Positions 9,063 through 20,016 are shown, counted from the stretch's first letter. The stretch is DNA of 64,000 bases from Arcuatula senhousia (GCA_963971305.1 CAXARO010000133.1:372001-436000); one strand, 5' to 3'. Translations and numbers: made by a program. The notes: generated by a model from the letters alone, not told the origin.

Positions 9063-9549
9063 AGTTAGTTTATTTGATTTGTTATATTAAAAAATGTGGA
9101 AAAAAATCTTACCTACCCGCCCATTTCTTAGAGGAATCGGTAGGGTTTGGGCAAACCAAAAAAGTTTTAATGGTGGCATAACTAACTAAAAAATATTAAA
9201 ATGTGGTTGATTTGTTATGAAATTTTCAAGAATTGCATGTATATTTTGGCATGCATCAACATACCCCTGTGTATTAACCTTGATCAAGATGTGTACCATT
9301 TTTATTGTTTTTTGATTTTTTTTTTTTGGTTTTTTTTTCTTTTGTTTGTTTACCCTTTTGGGGACATACTCTTAGACAAACAATGAAAGATATTCATATG
9401 TAATTGAGTTTTACATTTATGCATATTTTTATTTAACTTGATTCATGAATTTGTTATGAAATGCCTTTTCGTGTGGTTTGTGGGCATGCCTTCATGTGTC
9501 TTCAAACGTTAAAGAAGTTTCCAACTTTGTTAATTTCTTTTTGAAAATA
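9063..9549. other. AT-rich DNA, nothing recognised
   Basis: Contains a T-rich run near 9310-9350. No repeat family or exon identified. Confidence 0.35.
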
Positions 9550-10029
9550 TCCCGTGCGGGGCCCGGGTGGCGAAAAGCCCGCAGCAGAGCCTAGCTTGTC
9601 GTAAGAGGCGACTAAGGGTCTTGGGATTCTGACGTCGGGTCAGTGCTCAGCCCACAGAGCGACCAAGTGTGTACCCTAGGTGACTGAATAGGGTAGCCCT
9701 CGTCCGCGGGGGTTGTCAGGTCTATAATACGGAAACCCTGACCGCCGACCATAGTGGGCCAATGTGTGTGGAGAGTGCCACGCTTCATGCACGTAAAAGA
9801 CCCCTTTGTGGACCGCCAAGTAGTGCACCACATAGGCTAAATTTTCCGCCCCTACCCATCTCTCCCCTTTTCCTGTGGTTCTTCAAAATTTACCGTTCCT
9901 TTGTGTCCCACCCCATCCCCATATTTCATTTATCATCATTTCATGTTCATTTTATCATCCTTTTCATGTTCATCGCCTGTAAATAACCTATACAGCGTTG
10001 CACGGGCGTAAAACACCAACTCACTCACT
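9550..10029 (+). mobile_element. Complete (ACTC)n-tailed SINE
   Basis: Head TCCCGTGCGGGGCCCGGG at 9550 and (ACTC)n tail ending at about 10029, collinear with the copy at 8417-8909. The flanks CTTTTTGAAAATA (just left) and CTTTTTGATAATG (just right) agree at 11 of 13 bases, a decayed target-site duplication. Confidence 0.85.
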
Positions 10030-10075
10030 CTTTTTGATAATGGAAGTAAGTTTTATTTTCCGCGTTCTATACTTC

Positions 10076-10135
10076 GCCTGTGAATAACCTATATAGCGTT
10101 GCACGGGCGTAAAACACCACCTCACTCACGCACTC
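10076..10135 (+). mobile_element. SINE 3' tail fragment
   Basis: Only the last 60 bases of the family are present (CGCCTGTGAATAACC, GCGTTGCACGGGCG, CTCACTCACGCACTC). It lies 46 bp after the full copy that ends at 10029. It is a heavily 5'-truncated insertion or the leftover of a tandem. Confidence 0.75.
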
Positions 10136-11137
10136 TAAAAATACTTCCGGTGTGTCTAAAATACGGTATTTAATTGGCTTATAGAAGGGTTCTATAAATA
10201 ATAGGAAAAGGTGTGTCAATTTAAAGGGATCTGATTGGAAGGTGTGCTACCTGCACACATGCGCAACACATAAAAACAAAACGAATTTATTACCTCAGTT
10301 ATTATAGCAGGGGGCCTGGGTCGTAAAACACCGGAATGGAGGGAAATTCTGTTTTTTTATGGATAAAAAAATATATAGAGTTGGAGAAAATGTTTTATAG
10401 TTAAGAAAACTGCATCGTATCTACTGTATACGACGGACAGTAAGTAATCATTATTACCACTAATTCTTCAGCTGTTCTACCACACAAGATTTTGTCAATT
10501 GATGAAAAGGGTTTTTTGTCGATAGGATTTATAGCCCTTTTGCCCAGTAATGTCAGAAAAAAACTCGGGAGGGGTTATCGACCACTTTGCCATATCTTCG
10601 CTGCAAATCGTCTGCTGTTTACAAAACAAAATCTCGTGAATATGCAAATCGGGTGATCGGAAGACTCGACCCAGAAGAAAGCCGACCTATACGGAATTAC
10701 AAATATCACAAATTCTTTCCCAATAATAATATCTGTAATAATGTGGCTTTCTATTATATATTAATTCACACGATTCCAAGCTATCAATATATTTATTAAT
10801 CGTTAAATCATAACGATGAAAGACAGGACCGACATGTCCTCGGGACGATTTAACATTTTATGGAAGTGCCGGTGGCGTGTCGTCTGCTGTTTACAAACAA
10901 CGACACCAAGTCAAGCGACGAATACTCATCAGTATATATCTGGACAGATTTGATAGTGAATATTTTGGTAATTTTTCACAATACACATAAACAAGTAGCA
11001 TTTCTTAAACTCTTTGTTGCAATAAACTGCAGAAAGATATATTGATTAAAAGCTCTTTCAAAATTGACGTTTTGTAGAGTGATAAAAATAGATGCAACTT
11101 TCATTGTGAACAAAAATATCAGAATTAAGGTATAGTT
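10136..11137. other. Single-copy-looking DNA with CpG-richer patches, no gene called
   Basis: Two short segments share TCGTCTGCTGTTTACAAA (at about 10608 and 10880) and are richer in CpG than their neighbours, with ATGCAAAT at about 10638 and a palindrome-like AGGACCGACATGTCCT at about 10824. These could be promoter or first-exon sequence, but no frame has enough support. Confidence 0.3.
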
Positions 11138-11210
11138 CACAGGGCTTGAATTCAAGACATTTATATTGACTTAAAAGGGTAGATTAATGCACTGAATTCA
11201 AGCCCCTGTG
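11138..11210. repeat. Short inverted repeat (hairpin)
   Basis: CACAGGGCTTGAATTCA at 11138-11154 is the reverse complement of TGAATTCAAGCCCCTGTG at 11193-11210 with one extra C. The loop is about 38 bp. It may be a miniature element remnant; no target duplication is visible. Confidence 0.6.
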
Positions 11211-11270
11211 GTAAAGTGAAAAAATAACTTTCATAGAAAATAAACATTGGATCCATGTTTTGTTATATCC

Positions 11271-11390
11271 TAGTCCAAATAATTATGCCCTCTTGGAAGC
11301 CTTTAATAATTTTTGACGTTTGACTTCTTGGGATCTAAAAAAAGTCCAAATGATAAAAACCCCAGAAAGACGTCATGATTATCTGGACTA
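11271..11390. mobile_element. 120-bp MITE with terminal inverted repeats and 9-bp target duplication
   Basis: The left end TAGTCCAAATAATTATG and the reverse complement of the right end TAGTCCAGATAATCATG match at 15 of 17 bases. The 9-base GTTATATCC is present on both sides (11262-11270 and 11391-11399). The size, inverted ends and 9-bp duplication fit a non-autonomous DNA transposon, perhaps of a Mutator-like superfamily. The superfamily guess rests only on duplication length. Confidence 0.75.
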
Positions 11391-11797
11391 GTTATATCCT
11401 ATCTACAGAAGGGCTAAATAATGTTCAGGTTCATTTGTTCTTCCAATCCTCCAGTTATCTAAGGTTAAAGTTTAGGTACTTTACCATGAAGGATGTATGG
11501 TCTCATCATTAAACTTTATTAACATTTACACCATGGCATGCCACAAATAAATATTACCTGCCATCTCAACTTTATGATTAAGTTTACACAAAAGGGGGGA
11601 CTATTCTTAACATTTACCTACATGTGAAATTTACTTTTCACACCATTTTCGTTCCTTTTCCACCTGTATTACCATATATTGGTAGTTATACCCCCACCCC
11701 ACCCCCTGAAGTTATACCAACATAAACCTTTATACACAAGATATGCTAGCAGGGGCGCACCCAGCGCCCCCTTCCCTTAAACTTGTGAAAAATTAGA

Positions 11798-12954
11798 TTT
11801 TTATACGACCGCAAAAAAATTGCGGACATATAATGGTATGATGCTGTCGTCGTCGTTGTCGTCTGTTAACTTTAGTATATACACGATAACTTTAGTTCTA
11901 GTAATCCGAATGCCATGAAATTTCACAATGATATTCCTTACTATTAAAGGATGGATGGGATTGATTTTGAGGGTCCCACCTGTTTTGGTTTCGAAATTAG
12001 GGGCAAATAAAAAGCTACGCCGAGCGCAGCATGATACGACCGCAACAAGTTGAACCCTGTACATTGGAGGCCCAATATGGATAGTCTTTTGCTTTGGTCA
12101 CATGCAGCCCATGGTGGACTTACAAAGTTTTTTTTCACATGCATCCTATGGTGGACTTAAAAATGCATATTTGACACATATATATTTTACAATAACATTT
12201 AATAGAAAAAAAAATGTCCATATTCATTGACATTTTTGACACGATTAAGCCCCTTTAGGCCCTTTTTATTAAAAAGGTTAGGACCACAAACCCCAAATGC
12301 AATAAAAAGCTTCCTTCAGTGTATATAATCATCATACTTAAACTTCATAACAATTGGCTGGCCCACTACAGCTAAATTTCTTGTGTCAAACCATTTGCCT
12401 TGACCAACTGTTAAAAATGGCATTTTTTGCCCCTTCGACCCCTTATATCTCAAAAACAGTAAGAGATATTGCAAATCTGATTGAAAAATGCAGGCAGGGA
12501 TTTTCACAAGGATTCCAATGAAAAAAAGATTTTGAAAATCGGACCACAAATAAAAAAAGTTGATTTTTTGGGTGTGGCCCGTCTTTGGCACCCTGTAGTT
12601 ATGTAACGTTTCAATATACATCAAAACCATTGACACATTTTGTTGACAGAATTAAATGAGGAATTCAATAAAAAAAGAACTTTTAAAATCAAATGAATAA
12701 TAAACATTCTACAACAGTTTTGTCAATACACCCGTTTTAGCCCCTTTTGGCCCTTTTTTCCAAAACGGTAAGGGCCACCAACCCCAAATACAATAGGAAC
12801 CTTCCTCTAGTGGTAACAAACATCATATCAAAATTTCATAACAATCTGTCAATATTTACTCAAGTTATCGCACGGAAACCAAATGTCCCCAGGCGACAAC
12901 GACGACATCGCAATACCATTATACGATCGCAAAAATTTTGCGGTCGTATAAAAA
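11798..12954. mobile_element. 1.16-kb element bounded by TTTTTATACGACCGCAAAA inverted repeats
   Basis: TTTTTATACGACCGCAAAA at 11798-11816 is exactly inverted at 12936-12954. The similarity extends inward through TATAATGGTAT and GTCGTCGTYGTCG. Each terminus is itself a small palindrome (CCGCAA..TTGCGG). The interior contains GGGGCCAAAAGGG-type blocks common in this region and no coding frame. The inverted repeat 12003-13766 overlaps it, so element borders are uncertain. No target-site duplication seen. Confidence 0.55.
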
Positions 12955-13766
12955 TGCTACTTTTATGTTTGTTGCCATGATAACTTTAGTTCTAGTCATC
13001 CTATTGCTTTGTACTTTGGCAATAATGTTCCTTAACAGAAAAAGGTGAATGGGATTTATTTTGGTGTTACCCCCTTTTTTGTTTCGAAATTAGGGGCCCA
13101 AAAGGGGCAAAAATTCAAATATTTTATTGTGTCCACCATAACTTTGTTTCTTACTGGCTTATTGCTGTGAAATTTGTGAAGAATGTTTCTTACAATGAAT
13201 GAACCTGATGAACTTTTGCGGGCCCCCTTTTCCCCGATATGTAATTAGGGGCCAAAAGGGACCAAAATTGAAACTTTTATATTAGTTGTTTTGAAAAAAA
13301 AAATTTGCATGTTTGTGTTCTTGTCAAATAGCGATACAAAATTGAGGATCAATTTTTGCAACCCCCCCTGTTCCCCTTATGTAATGAGGGGCCAAAAGGG
13401 ACCAAAATCGAAACTTTTTTACTTATGATCCGATTTTGAATTTTTTTTTTTGCATGTTTGTTCTTGTCAAATAGTGGATACAAAATTGAGAATTAATTTT
13501 TGCAACCCCCCTTTTTCCCTCTATTTTGTAATTAGGGCCAAAATGGAAATTTTGTGGTCTAATTTGATCTCCATTCGAAAAAAAATAATTCCTTTTAAAT
13601 TGTAAGTGGAAATCCACCAAAAGCTGCATGTGTCAAAAACCTTTGTCAGTCCACCTTGGGCTGCATGTGTCCAGAGAAATTGACTTTCCATATTGGGCCT
13701 AAAATGTACAGGGTTCAACATGTTGCGGTTGTATCATGCTGCGCTCGGTGAAGCTTTTTATTTGCC
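12003..13766. repeat. Long inverted repeat with GCATGATACRACCGCAACA arms
   Basis: The left arm 12003-12145 and right arm 13620-13766 are reverse complements over most of about 140 bp, sharing GGCAAATAAAAAGCT, GAGCGCAGCATGATAC, TTGAACCCTGTACATT, AGGCCCAATATGGA and CACATGCAGCCCA. The arm motif ATACRACCGCAA also forms the ends of the 11798-12954 element. The loop holds AT-rich DNA and three diverged direct repeats. Confidence 0.7.
13080..13560 (+). repeat. Diverged direct repeats with GGGGCCAAAAGGGACCAAAA
   Basis: An ATGTAATTAGGGGCC-like block followed by AAAAGGGACCAAAAT and GAAACTTTT occurs at about 13239, 13379 and 13527, with CCCCCTTTTCCCC-like runs just before each. Spacing is about 140-148 bp. 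The units are strongly diverged. No coding meaning. Confidence 0.5.
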
Positions 13767-14648
13767 ATGAAATCAATTTAAAAAGGCCAGAAAAGAGACC
13801 GTATGAGATGTAAATTATTAATACTACGAGAAGCAGAGAAGTATCAATGAGGCATTCAAATGCTTTTCTACATGTAGATGTCTTGGACACCTTTTTGTGT
13901 CATTTTGGTCATCCCACGCCCCCATTTTTTACACTCTATTGACTATTGTGTGGTTGGGCATTAAAAAAATGTTTCCAGGGGATAGGGTATCCCTAAAGGG
14001 TGGACTTCTCCCCTTTGGTAAGGGGGTAGCAATTCCCCCCTGCCAAGTAAAGTTTTTTTCCCTCAGGACTGTGACAATTGCTCCCAAAGATACCTGAAAT
14101 GTAATTTTTATAAGTTTTAGGTCTGAGAACCATCAATGAACTTGTCCATAATTTAAAAAAGAGTCAAAATTGGTTGTCAGATGATAGCAATTTTTCACCT
14201 TTTCTAGCAAGCCTTGAAAATGGTGCTTGAGGCTTGTATCAATAAAGATCCAGGTGAAGTGAACAAACAATATTTGAAATATTTTTTAATCTCCTACAGG
14301 TGAAGAAACATGGACACTGGTAACCTAGAATTAGATGGTAAATTATACAGATGAATCAGACGCAATGCAAAGCAGCTACCAGCGGTCACTTTATAAGATA
14401 TACGGGTACCGGGTATATAAAATTAGAAAAATAACACATACAAAAAAAAAAAGACTAACAAAAGAAGATTCAAAGGTTTGACACAGCTAGAATTACATAC
14501 ATTCTTAAATTTAAACTACATGCTGATTTAGGGATGGACCATTTAATTTAGGTACAGATCATTTAACTTGAACGAAAGGGGGGGTGGCTTAGCTCTTTAT
14601 CTTTGTCACAATTTTTTTCCCATGTATATTTATATTTTAATAATTTTA
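13767..14648. other. Non-coding DNA, no feature supported
   Basis: A plus-strand frame at 13897-14097 and its antisense frame both stay open for about 60 codons through a patch rich in CCCC and GGGG. I could not support either as coding. Confidence 0.3.
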
Positions 14649-14919
14649 AGGGTTCTGAGGAGGCACGGCGTGGATGTCGGGTTTAATATTGTTTTAGATA
14701 TAATTATATAATAGTACTTTCCAAAAACTATATAGTTTTATGGATTTAGAAATAAATATAATACTAATATAGATAAATTGAGTTCGATGAATATTTATCT
14801 TAACTCAAAATTTCAATGTAATTTGAAATTACATAAGCAAACATATGACATTAAGTAAATGCACAATAAGGGTTGTGAGGAGGCAGGGCGTGGATGTCGG
14901 GTTTTATATTGTTTTAAAT
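14649..14919 (+). repeat. Direct repeat pair, 51 bp, 220 bp apart
   Basis: AGGGTTCTGAGGAGGCACGG at 14649 and AGGGTTGTGAGGAGGCAGGG at 14869 begin 51-base copies that both continue CGTGGATGTCGGGTTT and ATATTGTTTTARAT. Only about four substitutions separate them. The sequence between is AT-rich. Confidence 0.7.
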
Positions 14920-15359
14920 CATTTTCAAAGTTGTGTTTTGTTTTTTTTTAAAACAAGCACCCCCTTCAAGTTAAATTGTCAGTCCCTTAAAGGGGGCCTA
15001 GGAAATAATGCTGATATGGTATAAATATAAATTGTCTCTAAAATTTAAAATAGATATTAGCACATCATTCTTTTTTGACTAAAACAAAAAAAAAAACAAA
15101 GCCCATTGTTTATCCCTTAAGTTCATAAATCCATATGTTAGATTATTTTAAACTGAAAAGAACACTCGGCAAAACTTTTAATTAAGTAAGGAAGGGGACT
15201 AAGTAAGAAGCAAAGGTGTACCAAAGGGGTAATCAGTATCATAAAACCGTAAAGACAAAGACAAAACCGGCAGACAAAAAATCATCACAACAAAACAAAC
15301 CACATAACAACACAAAACACACACACACACATATAACAACAAAACCGCATTCAGCAACG

Positions 15360-15419
15360 CGAACTCAAGTCGAAACAAGAGTGAACTCAGGTGCTCCGGA
15401 AGAGTAAGCAGTTCCTGCT
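15360..15419 (+). repeat. Dispersed repeat fragment, copy 2 (related copy at 2477-2536)
   Basis: Aligns with 2477-2536 over about 60 bases and ends in the shared GTTCCTGCT. It is preceded by a (CA)n run at about 15316-15330. Confidence 0.45.
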
Positions 15420-15477
15420 AAGTATTTATTGCATTATAATCTCAAAATTACTGTTTTAAATGATGTTCTAACTTCAG

Positions 15478-15644
15478 GCTCCACAAAGAGAGATTTAGTG
15501 CCAGTATCTCAGTTGGCAGCAATTTTATGTTGTGCCAGTTTGTGTCTAACAATGATACCAGCCAGCACAATAGAGACACTGAAAGGGCATGTAGGTTCAC
15601 TCAGTAAAAGTGAGCTTAGCCAGTGGGTATTAGATTGGCTATAG
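15478..15644 (+). CDS. Probable terminal exon of an unidentified host gene
   Basis: A pyrimidine-containing TGTTCTAACTTCAG precedes base 15478. From there a frame entered in phase 1 (two bases completing a codon) runs 55 codons to a TAG at 15642-15644. The peptide starts STKRDLVPVSQLAAILCCAS, has a Cys/Leu-rich hydrophobic segment, then GSLSKSELSQW and ends VLDWL. AATAAA at 15817-15822 lies 173 nt after the stop, consistent with a last exon and short 3' UTR. I do not recognise the family, and no upstream plus-strand exon was found in the window. Confidence 0.5.
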
Positions 15645-15816
15645 ACACATCCAAGGTATTTACCATATATGCATCATACAATTCCAATTGGGGTGTAAAA
15701 CCGTTGACTGGTTACACATTTTAAGCATGAAACACTAGCCCGCTTCATTCAAAATGTGCTATGGTCAATGGTTTAACAGGCCAATGAAACGTCAAAATAC
15801 AAACATTCAATTCTTA

Positions 15817-15822
15817 AATAAA
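15817..15822 (+). promoter_or_regulatory. Candidate poly(A) signal AATAAA
   Basis: AATAAA inside TTCTTAAATAAAAACATGTG, 173 nt after the stop of the exon at 15478-15644. It supports a transcript ending there on the plus strand. Confidence 0.4.
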
Positions 15823-16102
15823 AACATGTGTTGATTGATTGAGGTTTATAAAGACTATTAAATAATAGGCTGGTTAATATTCATTAAAAGCCTTCATGTG
15901 ACTTATGTTTTAAAATTTATTGATGTCCATCCTCAGCTGTAAGAGAAATGGTATGAAACCTTAATCTACTAAAAATAATAATGCAATTGAGATACAAATG
16001 TGTCCAATTTCATGCTCTTGATATTGTTGATAACTTATTCATTGTCTTAAACATTTTTATATATGTTATTTATTTAATTTGGAATATTTACTTTTTTTTC
16101 AG

Positions 16103-16236
16103 TAATGATGGTGACTTGTTTTTTAATTGGAGAGTGGACAGTGTGTTTAACTTCCTTCCTCACAGTGATTGGCATGCCACTGTCAACATATTACACAATA
16201 AGAAAAAGATATTTAAGTAAATTGAGACATTTGTAG
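16103..16236 (+). CDS. Weak exon candidate, hydrophobic C-terminus
   Basis: A strong acceptor-like CTTTTTTTTCAG ends at 16102. Entered in phase 1, the following frame reads MMVTCFLIGEWTVC, then a membrane-helix-like stretch to STYYTIRKRYLSK, with a stop at 16234-16236. A second frame in the same stretch is also open for about 39 codons, which weakens the call. There is no poly(A) signal close by and no partner exon. It could equally be chance. Confidence 0.25.
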
Positions 16237-16289
16237 CACTTTACATTTGATTGTCTTGCCTGCGCAGCAGAGCGGGATAAAGGTGTTAC

Positions 16290-16575
16290 TTTACTGGCGG
16301 CGGCGTTAACTTTTTGGGTAACGCTTTATGAGCACCTCCATATCTCAAGAAATATGAGTCCTAGGTTGCATATGCCTCAGTAGTAGCTTAGCACAGTTGC
16401 ATCCCCATCTTTTGACCTTGACCTGAATTTTCCAGGTGAGTGACTTTGACAATGTTAAATACAGACATTGTATAGTAGCAGTGTTAAGGTTTTGTGAGCA
16501 TCACCATATTCCAAGAACTAAAAATCTTAGGTTGATGAAACTTGGTATGCATAAGCCCCAGTAGTAGCTTAGCAC
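16290..16575 (+). repeat. Two diverged repeat units with CAGTAGTAGCTTAGCACA
   Basis: CAGTAGTAGCTTAGCACA occurs at about 16379 and 16559. Both copies are preceded by a GAGCAYCWCCATATYYCAAG-like block and an AGGTTG step. Spacing is about 180 bp. This is a short tandem pair next to the start of the satellite, with no coding content. Confidence 0.6.
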
Positions 16576-16784
16576 ATTAAATGTTTGATTTTTATCATTT
16601 ATAAAATAATATCAATATGTGGATCGTGTCTTTCTGGCACATATTCCATATTCTTTCGTTTTTAATATTGTAGCAAAACATGTATGATTTATTTTGCATA
16701 TTGTTAATTTTAACACCAATGGTTATTGGTAAAAGAGGAGGCTATATTGCAATCACCCTTTCTGTCTGGTTGTGTAATCATAGA

Positions 16785-19396
16785 TTAGCATACAAAGATA
16801 CATTTACGTTTACGGTGAGTTCAAAATTATTCAATAAGGGTAAAGGTTAGTACAAAAACGTATAATTAGGGTAAGGATAAGTGTAAAACATATTATTAGG
16901 GTTAGTGTTAGTACAAAATGCACAATTAGGGTAAGGGGTTAGCATATAAGATGCATTTAGGGTTAGGGTTAGTACAAAAAATACATTTATGATAAGTGTT
17001 GGTACAAAAACGTATAATTAGGGTTAGGGTTAGTGTGAAACATATAATAAGGGTTAAGGTTAGTATAAAACACACAGTTAGGGTTAGCATATAAAGATAC
17101 ATTTAAGGTAAGGGTTAGTACAAAATTATACAATTAGGGTAAGGGTTAGTTCAAAAACGCATTATTAGGGTTAGGGTTAGTGTAAAACATATTATTAGGG
17201 TTGTGGTTAGTATAAAACATACAATTAGGGTTAGGGGTTAGCATATAAGATACTTTTACGGTTAGGGTTAGTACAAAAATATACAATCAAGGTTATAGTC
17301 GATGAAAACATTTGGGAGGGGTTAGTACAAAAAATACATTTATAATAACGGTTATTACAAAAACGTATATTAGGGTTAGGGTAAGTGTAAAACATATCAT
17401 TAGGGTTAGTGTGAAACACACCATTAGGGTTAGGTGTTAGCATATAAAGATACATTTACGGTTAGGGTTAGTACAAAATTATACAATTAGGGTAAGGGTT
17501 AGTACAAAAACGCATAATTAGGGTTAGGGTAAGTGTAAAACATATTATAAGGGTTAGGGTAAATATAAAACACAATTAGGGTTAGGGGTTAGCATATAAG
17601 ATACATTTAGGGTAATGGTTGGTATAACATTATACAATTAGGGTTATAGTCGATGAAAACACAAAATTAGTGGTGGGGTTAGTACAAAAAATACATTTAT
17701 GGTAAGGTTTAGTACAAAAAACATATAATTAGGGTTAGTACAAAATTATACAATTAGGGTAAGGGTTAGTACAAAAACGCATATTTAGGGTTAGGGTTAG
17801 TCTAAAATATATTATTAGGGTTAGGGTTAGTATAAAACACACAACATATTGTTAGGGTTAGCATAAAACACACAATTAGGGTTAGAGGTTAGCATATAAG
17901 ATACATTTAGGGTTAGGGTTAGTACTAAATTACACAATTAGGCTTATAGTCGATGAAAACACAAAAATATTGGTAGTGGTCGGTACAAAAAATACATTTA
18001 TGATAAGGGTTAGTACAAAAACGTATAATTAGGGTTAGTGTAAAACATATAATTAGGGTTAAGGGTAGCATAAAACGCACAATTAGGGTTAGGGGTTAGC
18101 ATATAAAGATACATTTAGGGTTAGTACAAAATTTTACAATTAGGGTAAGGGCTAGTGTAAAACATACAATTAGGGTAAGGGCTAGTGTAAAACATACAAT
18201 TAGGGTAAGGGTTAGTATAAAACACACAGTTAGGGTTAGGGGTTATCATATAAAGATACATTTGTGGTAAGGGTTAGTACAAAATTATACAATTAGGAAA
18301 GGGATTAGTACAAAAACGCATGGTTAGGGTTAGTGTAAAACATGTTATTAGAGTTAGGGTTAGTATAAAACACATAATTTTGGTTAGGGGTTAGCATATA
18401 AGATACATTTAGGGTAATGGTTAGTACAAAATTATACAATTAGGGTTATAGTCGATGAGAACACAAAATTAATGGTAGGGGTTAGTACAAAAAATACATT
18501 TATGGTAAGGGTTATTACAAAAACGTACATTAGGGTTAGGGTTAGTGTTAAACAAAGCATTAGGGTTAGTGTGAAACACACCATTAGGGTTAGGTGTTAG
18601 CATATAAAGATACATTTACGGTTAGGGTTAGTAAAAAAATTATACAATTAGGGTAAGGGTAAGGGTTAGTACAAAAAGCATAATTAGGGTCAGGGTAAGT
18701 GTAAAACATATAATAAGGGTTAGGGTAAATATAAAACACAATTAGGGTTAGGGGTTAGCATATAAGATACATTTAGGGTAATGGTTAGTACAAAATTATA
18801 CAATTGGGTTATAGTCGATGAAAACACAAAATTAATACATTTATGATAAGGGTTAGTACAAAAACGTGTAATTAGGGTTAGGGTAAGTGTAAAACATATA
18901 CTTAGGGTTAAGGGTAGTATAAAACGCACAATTAGGGTTAGGGGTTAGCACAAAAGATACATTTAGGGTTATGGTTAGTACAAAATTATACAATTAGGGT
19001 TACAGTCGATGAAAACACAAAATTAGTGGTAGGGGTTAGTACAAAAAATACATTTATGATAAGGGTAAGTACAAAAACATATATTAGGTTTAGGGTTAGT
19101 GTAAAACATATCATTAGGGTTAGGGTTAGTATAAAACACACAGTTAGGGTAAGGGGTTAGTATACAAAGATACATTTACGGTTACGGTTAGTTCAAAATT
19201 ATTCAATAAGGGTAAAGGTTAGTACAAAAACGTATAATTAGGGTAAGGATAAGTGTAAAACATATTATTAGGGTTAGTGTTAGTACAAAACACACAATTA
19301 GGGTAAGGGGTTAGCATATAAGATGCATTTAGGGTTAGGGTTAGTACAAAAAATACATTTATGATAAGTGTTGGTACAAAAACGTATAATTAGGGT
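16785..19396 (+). repeat. Telomere-like satellite array, block 1
   Basis: The array is built of about 30-bp submonomers, each a TTAGGGTTAGGGTTAG-like core followed by a short A-rich spacer. Recurrent spacers are TGTAAAACATATTA, TATAAAACACACAA, CATATAAGATACATT, TACAAAATTATACAA, GATGAAAACACAAAA and TACAAAAACGTATAA. The core is degenerate: TTAGGGTAAGGG, TTAGGGGTTAG and similar. It always reads TTAGGG on this strand. The left border is abrupt at about 16785. The final part (about 18180-19395) is nearly repeated at about 43330-44515. Confidence 0.93.
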
Positions 19397-19483
19397 TAAT
19401 AACAAAACTACCGAACTTGAATGATCAATCTCATAGTCCAGAGAAAATGACAAAAACGAATCAGTCATACCGGAGAACTGGTG

Positions 19484-19578
19484 GATCGCAATGGTCCTGA
19501 CTTGGTACAGGCATTTCAAACGAAATGGTGGGTTAAACCAGGTTTTATGGCGCCAAACCTCCCTCTTTCATTGCGATC
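19484..19578 (-). ncRNA. 95-bp structured module A, unit 1 3' region
   Basis: GATCGCAATG at the start is inverted as CATTGCGATC at the end, closing four possible inner hairpins: CCTG/CAGG, CATTTC/GAAATG, TGGT/ACCA and AGGTTT/AAACCT around TGGCGCCA. Module B of the same unit keeps the fold with different bases in the second hairpin. Function unknown. It may be a conserved RNA fold in the PLE 3' region or a small inverted-repeat element. Confidence 0.55.
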
Positions 19579-19599
19579 TTCTAGTCCATAATATATATA

Positions 19600-19690
19600 C
19601 ATGTAGTTACATAGAATAATGTGACACTGTAAACTTTGCTTAACCCACAATATATTGTTACGTAGAATAGTGTGACACTGTAAAATTTTC
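19600..19690 (-). repeat. Short direct repeats between the two modules, unit 1
   Basis: GTTACATAGAATAATGTGAC and GTTACGTAGAATAGTGTGAC, each followed by ACTGTAAA, lie about 54 bp apart. The same pair occurs in unit 2 at about 23460-23540. Confidence 0.7.
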
Positions 19691-19827
19691 TTGGAATTAG
19701 GTTTTATATGTCAAACATAATAGGACATGTAGGATATGTAAATTATCATGAACAAAATACAGAAGCTTTTGTCGGGAACTTTGTTGAAATTTTTATTTGA
19801 GAGAAACACAAAACCAGAAGAATTAAA

Positions 19828-19922
19828 GATCGCAATGGTCCTGACTTGGTACAGGCACTTCCAAAAAAGTGGTGGGTTAAACCAGGTTTTATGGCGCCAA
19901 ACCTCCCTCTTTCATTGCGATC
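19828..19922 (-). ncRNA. 95-bp structured module B, unit 1 3' region
   Basis: Same length and same outer stem as module A (19484-19578). The second hairpin is CACTT/AAGTG instead of CATTT/AAATG, i.e. a T-A pair replaced by C-G, a compensatory change. The other stems are unchanged. The module ends about 95 bp before the RT stop region. Confidence 0.55.
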
Positions 19923-20016
19923 TTAGGATCCGGTAATGACCATATAACACAACATAGTTGTGAGACACAATAGGGATATTGAGGTGATCATCTCAGTACA
20001 GCACACCAGTCAAACA

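Noticed and set aside
13897..14097. A 66-codon plus-strand frame and an antisense frame with a splice-like start.
   Set aside because: Composition is dominated by CCCC/GGGG runs, both strands stay open, and nothing conserved is visible.
19484..19578. Canonical hammerhead ribozyme in the PLE 3' module.
   Set aside because: There is no CTGANGA box followed by GAAA in either orientation, and the hairpin layout is different.
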